Below, piece after piece: positions 23,362 through 33,544 of a stretch of DNA of 64,000 bases. The number at the start of each line of letters is the position of its first letter. The stretch's first letter is position 1. The notes under the pieces were generated by a model. That model was not told the DNA's origin. It saw only the letters and a list, made by a program, of their open reading frames with translations, and searched no databases. The position numbers were made by a program, and so were the translations under genes. Source of the stretch: Yersinia enterocolitica. GTDB lineage: Bacteria; Pseudomonadota; Gammaproteobacteria; Enterobacterales; Enterobacteriaceae. The stretch spans positions 2,418,001 to 2,482,000 of the forward strand of contig NBTC02000002.1 of the NCBI GenBank assembly GCA_002082245.2. The letters are read 5' to 3'.

Positions 23362-24063
23362 ATGAAAGTAGGCATTATTGGTGCGATGGAGCAAGAAGTT
23401 ACGTTGCTGCGTGATAAAATTGAAAATCGCCAAACCTTGACACGAGCAGGTTGCGAAATTTACACCGGTAAACTCAATGGCGTTGATGTCGCATTACTAA
23501 AATCCGGCATTGGTAAAGTCTCTGCGGCCATGGGAACAACATTGCTGTTAGAGCATTGCCAGCCAGACGTGGTAATCAATACCGGCTCTGCGGGTGGTTT
23601 AGCCTCCAGTTTGAAAGTGGGTGATATCGTTGTTTCTAACGAAGTTCGCTATCACGATGCTGATGTGACCGCATTCGGCTATGAAGCAGGCCAAATGGCC
23701 GGTTGCCCTCCCGCTTTCATTGCTGATGCTGAGTTGATTGCACTGGCAGAAAGCTGCATTAATCAATTGAACTTACATGCAGTACGCGGCCTGATTTGCA
23801 GCGGCGATGCCTTTATTAATGGTTCAGCCCCCCTGGCCCGTATCCGCGCGGCCTTCCCGTCGGTGGCAGCAGTCGAGATGGAAGCCGCCGCTATCGGCCA
23901 TGTTTGTCATCTGTTCAAGACACCTTTCGTTGTGGTTCGTGCGATTTCTGATGTGGCTGATCAGGAGTCTCATCTGAGCTTTGAAGAGTTCTTAGTGGTC
24001 GCCGCTCAGCAGTCGACGCTTATGATCGAAGCCATGTTAACCACACTGGCTAACCGCAATTAA
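23362..24063 (+). CDS. mtnN: 5'-methylthioadenosine/S-adenosylhomocysteine nucleosidase
   Basis: Splits MTA and SAH into adenine and the thioribose or ribosyl-homocysteine; it feeds methionine salvage and the AI-2 pathway. The 233-residue protein has the Pfs family shape: [16 protein letters not shown], the substrate-binding [15 protein letters not shown], and the catalytic aspartate in AISDVAD (about 197). The stop overlaps the btuF start (TAATG), so mtnN, btuF and yadS form a tightly packed operon. Confidence 0.97.
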   Translation: MKVGIIGAMEQEVTLLRDKIENRQTLTRAGCEIYTGKLNGVDVALLKSGIGKVSAAMGTTLLLEHCQPDVVINTGSAGGLASSLKVGDIVVSNEVRYHDADVTAFGYEAGQMAGCPPAFIADAELIALAESCINQLNLHAVRGLICSGDAFINGSAPLARIRAAFPSVAAVEMEAAAIGHVCHLFKTPFVVVRAISDVADQESHLSFEEFLVVAAQQSTLMIEAMLTTLANRN

Positions 24064-24920
24064 TGGTCCGTTCCCGTATTTTCTCCCTATCACGAGCAGC
24101 AATAACGTTGTTGCTCGGCCTGTTTTCGTTTGCCCTGTTTGCACCATACGCAGTGGCAGTAGAGCGGATTATCAGCTTATCCCCCAGCACCACTGAACTG
24201 GCTTATGCCGCGGGATTAGGCGATAAACTGGTTGCAGTAAGTGCTTACTCTGATTACCCGGAAGCGGCTAAAAAGCTTGAGCAAGTTGCATCCTGGCAAG
24301 GCGTGAATGTCGAACGTATTTTGGCATTAAAGCCAGACTTGATCCTCGCGTGGCGTGGCGGTAATCCACAACGCCCGCTTGATCAACTCGCCGCCTTTGG
24401 TATTCCAATCTTCTATTCTGATCCGGTAAATATTGATCAAATTGCTGGTGATCTGGATAAATTGGCGCAATACAGCCAGCATCCTGAACAGGCCCACCAA
24501 GCCGCAGCTCAACTCCGTCAGAAGGTTACTGAATTACGTCGCCACAATGCCCGTAACACGCCCTTGCGTACCTTTTTACAGTTTGGTACTCAGCCGCTGT
24601 TTACCAGCTCTGGGCATACGTTACAAAGTGAGGTTATTTCCCTGTGTGGTGGAGAAAATATTTTTGCTGGCAGTCGTGTTCCTTGGCCTCAAGTCAGTCG
24701 GGAACAAGTCATGACACGCCAACCACAGGTGATCGTAGTCAGCGGTGACCAGCCACAAGCTGATAATGTCAGAGCCTTCTGGCAACCTCAGCTTGCAATT
24801 CCTGTTATAACGCTGAATGAGGACTGGTTTAATCGTTCGGGTCCGCGTATCCTGCTGGCCGCTGAACAGTTGTGCCAACAAATGGCCAGCTTTCAATCCC
24901 CCGTGGCGGAGTCACATTAA
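24063..24920 (+). CDS. btuF: Vitamin B12 periplasmic binding protein
   Basis: Periplasmic cobalamin receptor for the BtuCD ABC importer. The 285-residue precursor has an N-terminal signal sequence (hydrophobic about 10-30, ending near YAVAVE). It shows the class III binding-protein pattern: [17 protein letters not shown], a central rigid helix, and the C-terminal lobe with PQVIVVSGD. Both ends overlap neighbours by TAATG, indicating coupling with mtnN and yadS. btuC and btuD are not in the window. Confidence 0.94.
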   Translation: MVRSRIFSLSRAAITLLLGLFSFALFAPYAVAVERIISLSPSTTELAYAAGLGDKLVAVSAYSDYPEAAKKLEQVASWQGVNVERILALKPDLILAWRGGNPQRPLDQLAAFGIPIFYSDPVNIDQIAGDLDKLAQYSQHPEQAHQAAAQLRQKVTELRRHNARNTPLRTFLQFGTQPLFTSSGHTLQSEVISLCGGENIFAGSRVPWPQVSREQVMTRQPQVIVVSGDQPQADNVRAFWQPQLAIPVITLNEDWFNRSGPRILLAAEQLCQQMASFQSPVAESH

Positions 24921-25534
24921 TGCTGGTTTATTGGCTGGATATTTTAGGTACTGCGGTATTTGCTATCTCTGGTGTATTGCTAGCGGGGAAGTTGCGTATG
25001 GACCCGTTTGGTGTGCTGGTTTTAGGGGTGGTGACGGCTGTCGGTGGGGGAACAATCCGCGATATGGCCTTGGCCAATGGCCCGGTTTTTTGGGTGAAAG
25101 ATCCTACTGACTTAGTGGTTGCAATGGTGACCTGTCTGGCAACCATTTTGTTGGTGCGTCAACCTCGTCGAACACCTAAATGGATCCTGCCGGTGCTTGA
25201 TGCTATTGGTCTGGCAGTATTCGTCGGTATCGGCGTCAATAAAGCCTTTGCGGCTGGTGCCAGCCCGTTAGTGGCTATCTGTATGGGTGTTATAACCGGA
25301 GTCGGCGGTGGGATTATCCGCGATGTATTAGCCCGCGAGATCCCAATGATCCTGCGCACTGAAATTTATGCTACCGCCTGCATTATTGGTGGTATCGTTC
25401 ATGCTACCGCGTTCTATACTTTTGGTATGCCCTTACAACAAGCAATGATGCTGGGCATGGTGATTACGCTCGGTATCCGGCTTGCAGCTATCCGCTGGCG
25501 TTTAAAACTACCCACATTTGAAATAGAGCACTAA
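24920..25534 (+). CDS. yadS: Inner-membrane TRIC/UPF0126 family protein
   Basis: A 204-residue membrane protein of the YadS/YicG group with two homologous halves of three hydrophobic helices each. The halves carry the repeated motifs VTAVGGGTIRDMALANGP and ITGVGGGIIRDVLAREIP. The family is structurally related to TRIC cation channels; the physiological substrate is unknown, though some members are linked to glycine uptake. The ATG at 24920 overlaps the btuF stop (TAATG) and gives the family N-terminus [18 protein letters not shown]. Confidence 0.9.
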   Translation: MLVYWLDILGTAVFAISGVLLAGKLRMDPFGVLVLGVVTAVGGGTIRDMALANGPVFWVKDPTDLVVAMVTCLATILLVRQPRRTPKWILPVLDAIGLAVFVGIGVNKAFAAGASPLVAICMGVITGVGGGIIRDVLAREIPMILRTEIYATACIIGGIVHATAFYTFGMPLQQAMMLGMVITLGIRLAAIRWRLKLPTFEIEH

Positions 25535-25711
25535 TAGAGTGATTGGTCTAATTTGTATGATCTAAATCTTCAAGTTTTTAAATAATTAGCCGATATATCT
25601 ATCCAAAATAATTGGCCCTGATAGCTAACAACGCTGCGGCGTCAATAAGCAGGATATCCCCATTTAGCTGGCTGAATGGGACACCGACAGATAAAAATGC
25701 AGTCATAAATC
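25535..25711. other. Intergenic region with a short ERIC remnant
   Basis: Between yadS and the broken small gene. It carries a short ERIC-type element at about 25596-25657. No terminator for the mtnN-btuF-yadS operon is obvious. Confidence 0.5.
25596..25657. repeat. Short ERIC-type element
   Basis: About 62 bp from TATCTATCCAAAATAATTGG to TCAATAAGCAGGATAT. It keeps the ends and the GCTAACAACGCTGCGGCGTC right half, and lacks the core. Confidence 0.6.
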
Positions 25712-26006
25712 ATGAAATATTTTTTGTTTACGTTTTGGCTGGCATTCATTGCCAGTCCGTCGCTGGCTAAGCGGCACAATAGAATTAAGCTTAACTATCG
25801 TGCCATCTTGTCAGGTGCAATCACCGAATCAAAATGAACACATAGCTAACGATGCAAAAGTAAATTATCCACAAATACACTGCCAACGAGGAGGTGGCTT
25901 GGTTAGCGAACCTAAAATCAGCCATTCTTTTATTGCGACAGATGGCTCATTACTCAGCCAAACCAGTAACAGCCAGATGACACAGTTGATCACTGTAGAA
26001 TGGTAA
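25712..26006 (+). pseudogene. Small secreted protein, possibly spore-coat-U/pilin-like, split by a +1 frameshift
   Basis: The ATG at 25712 opens a textbook signal peptide (MKYFLFTFWLAFIASPSLA) but the frame stops after 41 codons. The +1 frame continues from the end of the signal peptide as SGTIELSLTIVPSCQVQ... to a stop at 26006, ending QMTQLITVEW. Dropping one A in GCTAAGC (about 25767-25770) would join them into one protein of about 97 residues whose mature form starts just after the cleavage site. The segment with strands around IVPSC recalls small beta-rich secreted or Csu-type (SCPU) proteins, but that is a weak guess. A strong terminator follows. Either a pseudogene, a sequencing slip, or translational frameshifting. 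Confidence 0.5.
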
Positions 26007-26016
26007 TATTCAGATG

Positions 26017-26051
26017 AAAAAAACCGCAACTATTAAAGTTGCGGTTTTTTA
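26017..26051. terminator. Strong terminator after the frameshifted small gene
   Basis: Arms AAACCGCAACT and AGTTGCGGTTT with a 5-base loop. A-rich before and T-rich after, so probably active in both directions. Confidence 0.85.
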
Positions 26052-26072
26052 TCGGAAATTGAGTGGACTAAT

Positions 26073-26267
26073 TATACCCAAAGTCATTGGTGTTACAGCA
26101 GGGCAGTAAACGAACGACAAATCAGTCAGAAGCGATTTGAACAGCATTGATGCTAGCCCGTAGAGTGTGCCTTCAAAATGAGGCTCACTAATCCCGATGA
26201 GCTGCAATTCAGTGGTTCGGTTAAGTGAATACAGCTAACGTCGTTGTAGCATCAAGGACACAGGATA
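26073..26267. repeat. ERIC element with internal insertion
   Basis: About 195 bp from TATACCCAAAGTCATTGGTG to CAAGGACACAGGATA. The core is degraded (CCGATGAGCTGCAATTCAGT) and carries an extra segment (about 26105-26170) like that of the copy at 7187. The right end lies 3 bp from the erpA stop. Confidence 0.7.
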
Positions 26268-26269
26268 AA

Positions 26270-26614
26270 TTAAATGCTGAAAGAAGAACCGCAACCACAG
26301 GTACTTTTCGCATTCGGGTTCGTCACAATAAAGCGTGAGCCTTCCAACCCTTCGGTATAATCCACCGCACCGCCGACCAGATATTGCAGGCTCATCGGAT
26401 CAACAACCAATTCCACGCCTTGCTTTTCGATGGTCATATCCCCATCGTTGATTTGATCATCGAAAGTAAAACCATACTGGAACCCGCTGCATCCGCCACC
26501 GGTAATATAAACCCGCAGCTTCAGATTCGGATTTTCCTCATCAGAAATCAGCAGTTTAACTTTCTTAGCTGCTGCCTCAGTAAACTGTAGGGGCAGTACT
26601 GTTTCATCGCTCAT
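26270..26614 (-). CDS. erpA: Iron-sulfur cluster insertion protein ErpA
   Basis: A-type carrier that delivers Fe-S clusters to targets such as IspG. The 114-residue protein has the three conserved cysteines: one in [11 protein letters not shown] and the C-terminal pair in [11 protein letters not shown]. Start 26614 ([11 protein letters not shown]) has GGGAG eight bases upstream; an ATG two codons earlier would sit too close to it. Isolated gene between clcA and the accessory patch. Confidence 0.96.
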   Translation of the reverse strand: MSDETVLPLQFTEAAAKKVKLLISDEENPNLKLRVYITGGGCSGFQYGFTFDDQINDGDMTIEKQGVELVVDPMSLQYLVGGAVDYTEGLEGSRFIVTNPNAKSTCGCGSSFSI

Positions 26615-26731
26615 ACTCATCACTCCCAACCGGTGTTCGAGTTGCAGGTTACTACAATGGCAGCCTGATCTAATCATCAATTATCTAATACCTGAGTAAT
26701 TCATTCAAGTATTGCTGGCTAATGTTATATA

Positions 26732-28168
26732 TTATCTACCTGTTTGAGTATCATTTTCAACCACCGGTTGTTGTTGTTCACTCGCAGATGCAGCCTGCTC
26801 TTGTCTTTGTAATGTGCGGGCTAAAATAGCTGAATACAAGGGCTTACCCCCCATAAATTGTGCTATTAATGTGGCGCCCAAGCAGGTCACTATCATTGGT
26901 AAAATAAGCTGATAATTATCGGTCATCTCCAACACCAAAACTATCCCAGTCAGTGGTGCACGTACCGATGCAGCAAACAGCGCCCCCATCCCGGCAATAG
27001 CAAAAGTCCCGGCCTCAATGCCGTATTCGGGGAAAAAATACGCGCAGGACAAACCAAAAGCAGTACCCAAAATAGTTCCTAAAGCCAACATTGGGGCAAA
27101 TATCCCGCCAGGTGCACCAGAACCAAAGCACAATAGTGTCGTAATAACTCGAGCAATAAAAATGAATAGCAACATGCCGATACTGAAGTTACCGGCTGTC
27201 GCAATAGGAATTAATGCAAAACCACCCCCCACAGCCTCGCCATGAAACAATGCCAATAAACCACACATTCCTCCCAGCAGGCCGCCAAGCAAAACTAACT
27301 TGCGCCAATCACCACCGTGGAAACGCATGAACATATCCTGCGTGCGGAATATTAACGCATTGAACATCACACCGATGGCACCGAAAATAATCCCCAGCAC
27401 AAGGTAAAGCCATAATGTGTCCAGTGGCACTTCGCTCATTTTACCGACATCAATAACCGCATGTTCACCGTTAAAATAGCGGTAGACGATAGTAGATGTT
27501 ATCACCCCGACAAATACGGCTTTGATTGACACCAGACTGTAGCGGAACTGAGAGCGCATCTCTTCAATAACGAACAAAATCCCCGCCAGCGGGGCATTGA
27601 AGGCCGCAGACAACCCGGCAGCTGCACCTGTTGCCAGCAATGAGTGACGTGCTTCAGGGCTGTGCAGACGAAAGATATCGACAATCATCCGCCCGCTATT
27701 ACCCCCCATCTGTACCATCGGCCCTTCCCGGCCTAACACCATGCCCGCCCCTAATGTTCCAAGGCCGCCAATAAATTTAACCGGAATAACCCGCCACCAG
27801 CGCACTGGCCGCATCTCCTCCATTGCCCCTTCGATTTCAGGAATACCTGAACCACCAGCCTCAGGAGCAAAACGACGCACCAAAAAATAACCTACCATCG
27901 CCAGCAACGCCGACATAACGAAAGCCAACGGCCATACCAAAATTGCGTAATCCGCGACTTTGGCCAGCGTTGCCAACCTTTGTTGTTGGATCCAATCGAC
28001 GCCGCGATCAAAAGCCACAGCCAGCAAACCGGTAACAACCCCGACCACACCAGCCATAATAAGAATAACCAACGGCGTTTTATCACGATTAACCAATGCT
28101 CGGATAAAACGACCCCGTTTGAGTTCAGTAACGCCTTCAGCAGGCATTGGTTGCGTTGAATCAGTCAT
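26732..28168 (-). CDS. clcA: H+/Cl- exchange transporter ClcA
   Basis: Inner-membrane antiporter exchanging two chloride for one proton; supports acid resistance. The 478-residue protein shows the ClC selectivity motifs: GSGIPE (about 105-111), GREGP with the gating glutamate (about 147-151), and GAPGGIFAP. It has many hydrophobic helices. The chosen ATG ([13 protein letters not shown]) follows relatives; an in-frame TTG at 28186 is an alternative, and neither has a strong ribosome-binding site. Confidence 0.95.
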   Translation of the reverse strand: MTDSTQPMPAEGVTELKRGRFIRALVNRDKTPLVILIMAGVVGVVTGLLAVAFDRGVDWIQQQRLATLAKVADYAILVWPLAFVMSALLAMVGYFLVRRFAPEAGGSGIPEIEGAMEEMRPVRWWRVIPVKFIGGLGTLGAGMVLGREGPMVQMGGNSGRMIVDIFRLHSPEARHSLLATGAAAGLSAAFNAPLAGILFVIEEMRSQFRYSLVSIKAVFVGVITSTIVYRYFNGEHAVIDVGKMSEVPLDTLWLYLVLGIIFGAIGVMFNALIFRTQDMFMRFHGGDWRKLVLLGGLLGGMCGLLALFHGEAVGGGFALIPIATAGNFSIGMLLFIFIARVITTLLCFGSGAPGGIFAPMLALGTILGTAFGLSCAYFFPEYGIEAGTFAIAGMGALFAASVRAPLTGIVLVLEMTDNYQLILPMIVTCLGATLIAQFMGGKPLYSAILARTLQRQEQAASASEQQQPVVENDTQTGR

Positions 28169-28501
28169 GATTAGTCTATTTATCAATTGAATAATAAGTA
28201 ATACAAATGAACAGTAGTCTGAGTTTAGACTACATCATCATGATGTGCCTGCTTAAACGTCGATGAAACACTCTGGCTTAGAATGTAAGTTTAGCGATGA
28301 AAGTTTCGAATATGCGGCACGTCGCGCAAGCTAGCAGTTAATTATGCCCAATCATTTGATAACCGCGGCCAGTTCTTTAGAATAGGCACCATTGTCTATG
28401 GTCATAGCTGATGTTAACAACATTAATTTTATATAACTCACTGTTATTTAATATAATATCATCTCAGCCAATGTCATCAAGCCCAATTCAGGAGCCAGTT
28501 T
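28169..28501. other. Divergent clcA/hemL intergenic region
   Basis: 333 bp with the promoters of clcA (minus) and hemL (plus). A 7-bp inverted repeat GTAGTCT-GAGTTT-AGACTAC lies at 28214-28233. The stretch before hemL (about 28420-28465) is AT-rich. No gene or dispersed repeat seen. Confidence 0.45.
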
Positions 28502-29782
28502 ATGAGTAAGTCCGAAAGTCTGTATGCCCAGGCACAGCAGGTGATCCCAGGCGGGGTTAACTCTCCGGTGCGTGCATTCACCGGTGTCGGTGGCGTTCCA
28601 TTGTTTATTGAACGTGCTGACGGCGCTTATCTATTTGATGTCGATGGTAAAGCTTACATCGATTATGTCGGCTCCTGGGGTCCGATGGTGCTTGGTCACA
28701 ATCATCCCGCCATTCGTCAGGCCGTAATTGAAGCAGTCGAGCGCGGCCTAAGCTTTGGCGCACCGACAGCGATGGAAGTCAAAATGGCTGAGTTGGTGAC
28801 AGAATTAGTGCCAACCATGGATATGGTACGGATGGTTAACTCCGGTACCGAAGCCACCATGAGCGCCATTCGTCTAGCCCGAGGTTTCACTGCGCGCGAT
28901 AAAATCATCAAGTTTGAAGGCTGCTATCACGGCCACGCCGACTGCCTATTAGTAAAAGCAGGCTCTGGCGCATTGACCCTCGGTCAGCCAAACTCTCCGG
29001 GGGTACCGGCTGATTTCGCTAAGCACACTCTGACCTGTATTTATAACGATCTCGCCTCTGTACGTGAAGCCTTTGAGCAATACCCACAAGAAATCGCCTG
29101 TATCATTGTTGAACCTGTCGCTGGCAATATGAACTGCATACTACCGCAGCCAGAATTCCTACCGGGGCTGCGTGATCTATGTGATGAATTTGGTGCATTG
29201 CTGATTATTGATGAGGTCATGACGGGTTTCCGGGTGGCATTAGCCGGGGCGCAGGATTACTACCATGTCATTCCTGACTTAACCTGTCTGGGGAAAATTA
29301 TCGGTGGTGGTATGCCGGTGGGTGCTTTCGGTGGTCGCCGTGATGTCATGGAGGCACTGGCACCGACTGGACCAGTTTATCAGGCGGGAACTCTCTCCGG
29401 GAACCCTATCGCTATGGCGGCGGGTTATGCCTGTTTAACTGAAGTGGCACAGGTAGGTATTCATGAAACCCTGACCGAGTTAACCGATTTACTGGCAACT
29501 GGCCTGCTCGATGCAGCACAAGCAGAGAATATCCCGCTGGTGGTTAACCACGTTGGTGGCATGTTTGGTATCTTCTTTAGCAATTCACCAACGGTCACCT
29601 GCTATCAGGATGTCATGAATTGTGATGTTGAACGCTTTAAACGTTTCTTCCATTTGATGCTGGCAGAAGGCGTCTATCTGGCCCCTTCTGCGTTTGAAGC
29701 CGGTTTTATGTCCGTCGCACATAGCAAAGAGGATATCCAGAGAACCGTCGATGCTGCCCGCCGGTGCTTTGCCAAACTTTAA
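28502..29782 (+). CDS. hemL: Glutamate-1-semialdehyde 2,1-aminomutase
   Basis: PLP enzyme that isomerises glutamate-1-semialdehyde to 5-aminolevulinate in tetrapyrrole synthesis. The 426-residue protein shows [17 protein letters not shown], the PLP-phosphate region GCYHGHAD, the aspartate in [14 protein letters not shown], and the Schiff-base lysine in [17 protein letters not shown] (about 265). AGGAG lies 11 bases before the ATG. It is divergent from clcA, as in E. coli. Confidence 0.97.
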   Translation: MSKSESLYAQAQQVIPGGVNSPVRAFTGVGGVPLFIERADGAYLFDVDGKAYIDYVGSWGPMVLGHNHPAIRQAVIEAVERGLSFGAPTAMEVKMAELVTELVPTMDMVRMVNSGTEATMSAIRLARGFTARDKIIKFEGCYHGHADCLLVKAGSGALTLGQPNSPGVPADFAKHTLTCIYNDLASVREAFEQYPQEIACIIVEPVAGNMNCILPQPEFLPGLRDLCDEFGALLIIDEVMTGFRVALAGAQDYYHVIPDLTCLGKIIGGGMPVGAFGGRRDVMEALAPTGPVYQAGTLSGNPIAMAAGYACLTEVAQVGIHETLTELTDLLATGLLDAAQAENIPLVVNHVGGMFGIFFSNSPTVTCYQDVMNCDVERFKRFFHLMLAEGVYLAPSAFEAGFMSVAHSKEDIQRTVDAARRCFAKL

Positions 29783-29864
29783 TATCTATAGATACTATAA
29801 CCACCGCCAAAACGCTGGAGGTGGTTATAAATTAAAGCCCAGAGGTTTAATGCGCTTAATTAAT

Positions 29865-30182
29865 TTAATGCCGATTAACGGTATAAAGTAATTCTGATAT
29901 TTCTACATACTGTGGAATATCACCACCACTACTACCATTCCAACTTGGCCCCATAGGAAGTGTAGGCATTTTAACTTCAACTGGGTGATAATCTATTATA
30001 TTACGGGTTACTGGTTGAACAGTATCAATGTGCGTCGTCAGAGAAAAAGTTAATACATCGGAAATGAGTAACACACCAAAGCCTGTCACTATCAGGCCAT
30101 ATATTAACAAGATATTAATCAACACCTTGTCATTAACTCCATGCAGAAAAAACTTACTTTTTTCATGAATTAATTCAGTCAT
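29865..30182 (-). CDS. Small single-pass membrane protein of unknown function
   Basis: A 105-residue protein I do not recognise. With the start at 30182 (GGAGAGAAATAAG upstream) it begins MTELIHEKSKFFLHGVNDK and has one strong hydrophobic segment at about 20-43. A presumably extracytoplasmic tail rich in Thr, Pro and Val follows, including MPTLPMGPSWNGSSGG. A longer frame to 30236 exists but lacks a ribosome-binding site. It lies in AT-rich DNA between hemL and fhuB where E. coli has no counterpart, so it is probably an accessory gene. Confidence 0.6.
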   Translation of the reverse strand: MTELIHEKSKFFLHGVNDKVLINILLIYGLIVTGFGVLLISDVLTFSLTTHIDTVQPVTRNIIDYHPVEVKMPTLPMGPSWNGSSGGDIPQYVEISELLYTVNRH

Positions 30183-30620
30183 CTTATTTCTCTCCAATTT
30201 AATTACCACTAAATAATGAGTAGAATAATCAGACAAACTAATAACTTAAAAATAATTTACATTGCATTATTTAGTTTGATAATATACAGGTAACTATCAA
30301 ATTGACAATCACAATTAGCGTCTAAGTAACGCGGTGGATTTTCTGCCTGATTCTTTCACACTATCATATAAAAACTCATGAGCAATACTTTATTACTTAT
30401 TAAATTTAACTGAGTTTAAATACAATTAACAATGCATGTAGTATTTTTATTTATAATAATTTTAAATACAATAATCATTAAATAATATTACTATAAATTA
30501 ACCCAATATCCTCTATATCATCGACTCATAATTAATAGCTCGATGATATATTTGATAAAAAATCTAACTACAGTTCAGAATCCATATTCAAACGAAGCAG
30601 ATTATTGACATAATAACCGC
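30183..30620. other. AT-rich gap between the small membrane gene and fhuB
   Basis: 438 bp, visibly very AT-rich at about 30400-30560. It holds the promoter of the minus-strand small gene and the end of the fhuCDB transcript. No gene, ERIC element or clear terminator hairpin was found. Confidence 0.45.
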
Positions 30621-32618
30621 TTACCGCCCTTGTTTACGCAATAAATAAACAAAGTAAGGAGCACCAATAAATGTTGCCAACAACCCTGCGGGGATTTGGT
30701 TCGGGAACAACAGCATGCGGCCACACCAGTCGGCAAATACCATCAGCAGTCCACCTAAAATAGCCGCGATAAACAGTTGTGGAATGGCTCGGCGAAAGCC
30801 CATCATACGCGCCATATGTGGTGCCATCAGCCCGACAAAACTTAAAGGTCCAACTGTCAGGGTAGCCGCGGCAGTTAAGATGGCAGCCAATAACAAAATG
30901 GCTAACCGGCTAGGTGCAAGCGCCATACCCAGTGCTCTGGCTGTGACACTGCCCAATGGCAAAATCATTAACCATCTGCGGCACAGTGGCGCTAATGTAA
31001 TCAGCACCAAAGCAACTAAACCGGTTGTTACTGCCTGTGTTCCATTAACCGAGTAGGTAGAGCCAGAAATCCACGCCAGCAAGCCGCGCATACGTGGGTC
31101 GCCACTGGCCAGTAACATAGTGATTACCGTGGTAAAGGCGGTGCTCAGTGCAATCCCTGCTAATAGCATTCTGCCTGGAGAGAACCCGCCACGACCAGCA
31201 ACCACCAGAATCAACAATAACGTGGCCGCAGCCCCTAAGCTCCCGGCGGGTAGCAACCATAGCAACGCATTACCTGGCACGATAAACATCATGACCACCA
31301 CCCCGAAAGAAGCACCAGAGCTGATACCCAGAACTTCGGGGCTAGCCATTGGGTTACCCGTCAGTTTTTGGATTAAGGTCCCCGCCACCGCCAGCATCAT
31401 ACCGGCCGATAATGCCGCGAGCACACGTGGCCAGCGCCAATGTAACACTGCCTGAAGTTCATCACCGGTAATCCAACTCCAGCCCTGATTGTCGCGGCCG
31501 AGCATAAGCGCTACCGTCAACCCAGCCAGCAGTAACAGCAAACCAACACTTATCCATAATCCTAAATGCTGTCGTTCAGCAGGAACATTATCGCCAAAAT
31601 CCATATTGGGTGCGGTCGCACTGTGTAAACGTGGTAGTAGCCACAACAGTAGTGGTGCACCAATCAAGGCGGTCGCCGCACCGGTAGGGATCTCCCGCCA
31701 GACTTGCGTCAGCCAGATGATGCTCTGATCGGTAACCCAGAGCAGTAACGCCCCGACTACCGGTGCCAGTATCAAGCGCTGAGATAACCGCCGCGCACCA
31801 AAAATTTTCGCCAACAGTGGCGCAAATAGACCGATAAACCCAATGACTCCGACTGCATTAACTAACATCGCACTGAAAATAATTGCCACGCCCAGCGCAC
31901 TCAACCGCGCCAGTGATAACCCCAGTCCTAGATTACGAGCAATGCCATCATCTAGCCCCAATAGGGTTAATGGGCGTATCAGTAAAGCTGCCAATATGCA
32001 GGTAATCACTAAGCGTGGCAGAATAAATTGCACCGTACTCCAATCCTGCTGATTCAGTGCGCCACTGCTCCATAAGAACAGCCCCTGCAACTGGTCATAG
32101 TTAAATAGTGCCAACAGACCATTAACTGCACCACAGTACAAACCAAGAACCAGGCCAGCCAGAATCAGAGTGACAGGCGAGAGTCGTTTTCCCCAAGCGA
32201 CACCAAATACCAACGCACCGATGACCATACCACCAGCCATTGCTGCCAGTTGGCGGGTCAATTCGCCACCGGGTAACATCCATAGGGTAGCGACTGTCAG
32301 CCCAAGTTGGGCACCCGCCGCGACACCGAGTGTGGCGGGTTCGGCCAATGGATTACGCAGCACTTGCTGGAATAAAACACCGACTAACCCTAACCCAGCA
32401 CCGGTGAGCAGTGCGACGACCAACCTAGGTAACTGGCTGTAATGGAATAACATCTGGCGCACATCATTGTTGTCTGGCCGCCATAACGCTTCAGCCCATA
32501 ATGAAACGGGCAATAATTGGCGCAGATTATATAGAGTCAGTGCCACGGCAATTATCAATAACAGCCCAAGTAATCCAATGGGCAGTAACCCGCTCTTGCG
32601 TGGATGGGTTGCCATCAT
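30621..32618 (-). CDS. fhuB: Ferric hydroxamate ABC transporter permease FhuB
   Basis: Double-length inner-membrane permease for ferric hydroxamate siderophores (ferrichrome, aerobactin, coprogen). The 665 residues contain two homologous FecCD-type halves, each with about ten hydrophobic helices. The repeated coupling signature appears as GVLFQQVLRNPLAEPATLGV and GTLIQKLTGNPMASPEVLGI. The start overlaps the fhuD stop, so the gene is coupled in fhuC-fhuD-fhuB. Confidence 0.95.
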   Translation of the reverse strand: MMATHPRKSGLLPIGLLGLLLIIAVALTLYNLRQLLPVSLWAEALWRPDNNDVRQMLFHYSQLPRLVVALLTGAGLGLVGVLFQQVLRNPLAEPATLGVAAGAQLGLTVATLWMLPGGELTRQLAAMAGGMVIGALVFGVAWGKRLSPVTLILAGLVLGLYCGAVNGLLALFNYDQLQGLFLWSSGALNQQDWSTVQFILPRLVITCILAALLIRPLTLLGLDDGIARNLGLGLSLARLSALGVAIIFSAMLVNAVGVIGFIGLFAPLLAKIFGARRLSQRLILAPVVGALLLWVTDQSIIWLTQVWREIPTGAATALIGAPLLLWLLPRLHSATAPNMDFGDNVPAERQHLGLWISVGLLLLLAGLTVALMLGRDNQGWSWITGDELQAVLHWRWPRVLAALSAGMMLAVAGTLIQKLTGNPMASPEVLGISSGASFGVVVMMFIVPGNALLWLLPAGSLGAAATLLLILVVAGRGGFSPGRMLLAGIALSTAFTTVITMLLASGDPRMRGLLAWISGSTYSVNGTQAVTTGLVALVLITLAPLCRRWLMILPLGSVTARALGMALAPSRLAILLLAAILTAAATLTVGPLSFVGLMAPHMARMMGFRRAIPQLFIAAILGGLLMVFADWCGRMLLFPNQIPAGLLATFIGAPYFVYLLRKQGR

Positions 32619-33544
32619 GATGCATTACCCCATGCCTGCTCCAAAAGACGCACAAAACGCATGGCAGACAACGTTGAGCCGTAGAACCACACCGGCGGCA
32701 ATATTCGTAATTGGTTTTGACGCACAAATGACATAGATTGCCACAACGGAGTGCCAGCAACCTGTTGTAACATTTCACGATTACCATGATCGAAGCAGAT
32801 GGCGCGCCCCTGTTTTATGGTCGCTAAACGTTCAATACCCACAACCGAGCTACCCCAGAGATTGGTTTCTCCCTGCCAGGCATTTTCAATCTTCAATTGG
32901 TCCAATACATCTTGGAATAGGCTGCCTTTGCCGATAACCAGCGCATGGCGAGTGTCCAACAGAGTAAACATCAGTAGTGGTGCCTGGCTGGTGTGATAAA
33001 GACGTTGACGAGCTACCTGCATAAAGTGGGTAAAGTCAGCAATATGCTGCTCCGCAACCGTTTCTAGCCCTAGCCGTTGGCCCAGCGTGCGCAATGAGTT
33101 CCGGCCAACTGCCAGCGGTGAACTGCCCTCTTCATTAAAGGCAAAACTCATCGAGGGAGCGATAGGAGCGAGTTTTTCCGGCGAAGGGCCAAAGCCTTGC
33201 GACATCAGGATTAGCGACGGTGCCATTTGCTGTAGCAGTTCCAGGTTAGGTTCAGTACGCTGCCCCACATCAATAACACTGGCAGGCAATTCAGGATCTT
33301 CAACCCATAGTCGGTAATTATGGGTGTCAGCCACACCATAAGGTGTAACCCCCAATGCCAACAGTAACTCAGTGGGTAACCACTCTAACGTGACAACTCG
33401 ATTAGCATCAATCTTGCCGCTATTCTGCGCCCAACTGGGCAATGACAGCAGTAACGGCGATAGTGCTAATGCGGTAAGCAGTCTGCGCCGAGAGTGATCT
33501 GGCATCGCGCAATGAGATTCAACCATGGATAAATGTGTTGTCAT
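32615..33544 (-). CDS. fhuD: Ferric hydroxamate periplasmic binding protein FhuD
   Basis: Delivers Fe(III)-hydroxamates to FhuB. The 309-residue precursor has a twin-arginine-like leader (HSRRRLLTALALSPLLLSLP, about 17-36). A class III binding-protein fold follows, with conserved stretches VVTLEWLPTELLLALGV, VIDVGQRTEPNLELLQQMAPSL and the C-terminal lobe around FDHGNREMLQQVAGTPLW. It overlaps fhuC by 1 bp upstream and fhuB by 4 bp downstream. Confidence 0.94.
   Translation of the reverse strand: MTTHLSMVESHCAMPDHSRRRLLTALALSPLLLSLPSWAQNSGKIDANRVVTLEWLPTELLLALGVTPYGVADTHNYRLWVEDPELPASVIDVGQRTEPNLELLQQMAPSLILMSQGFGPSPEKLAPIAPSMSFAFNEEGSSPLAVGRNSLRTLGQRLGLETVAEQHIADFTHFMQVARQRLYHTSQAPLLMFTLLDTRHALVIGKGSLFQDVLDQLKIENAWQGETNLWGSSVVGIERLATIKQGRAICFDHGNREMLQQVAGTPLWQSMSFVRQNQLRILPPVWFYGSTLSAMRFVRLLEQAWGNAS

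Noticed and set aside
28264..28335. A 23-codon frame between clcA and hemL
   Set aside because: No ribosome-binding site, and too short to support without conservation.
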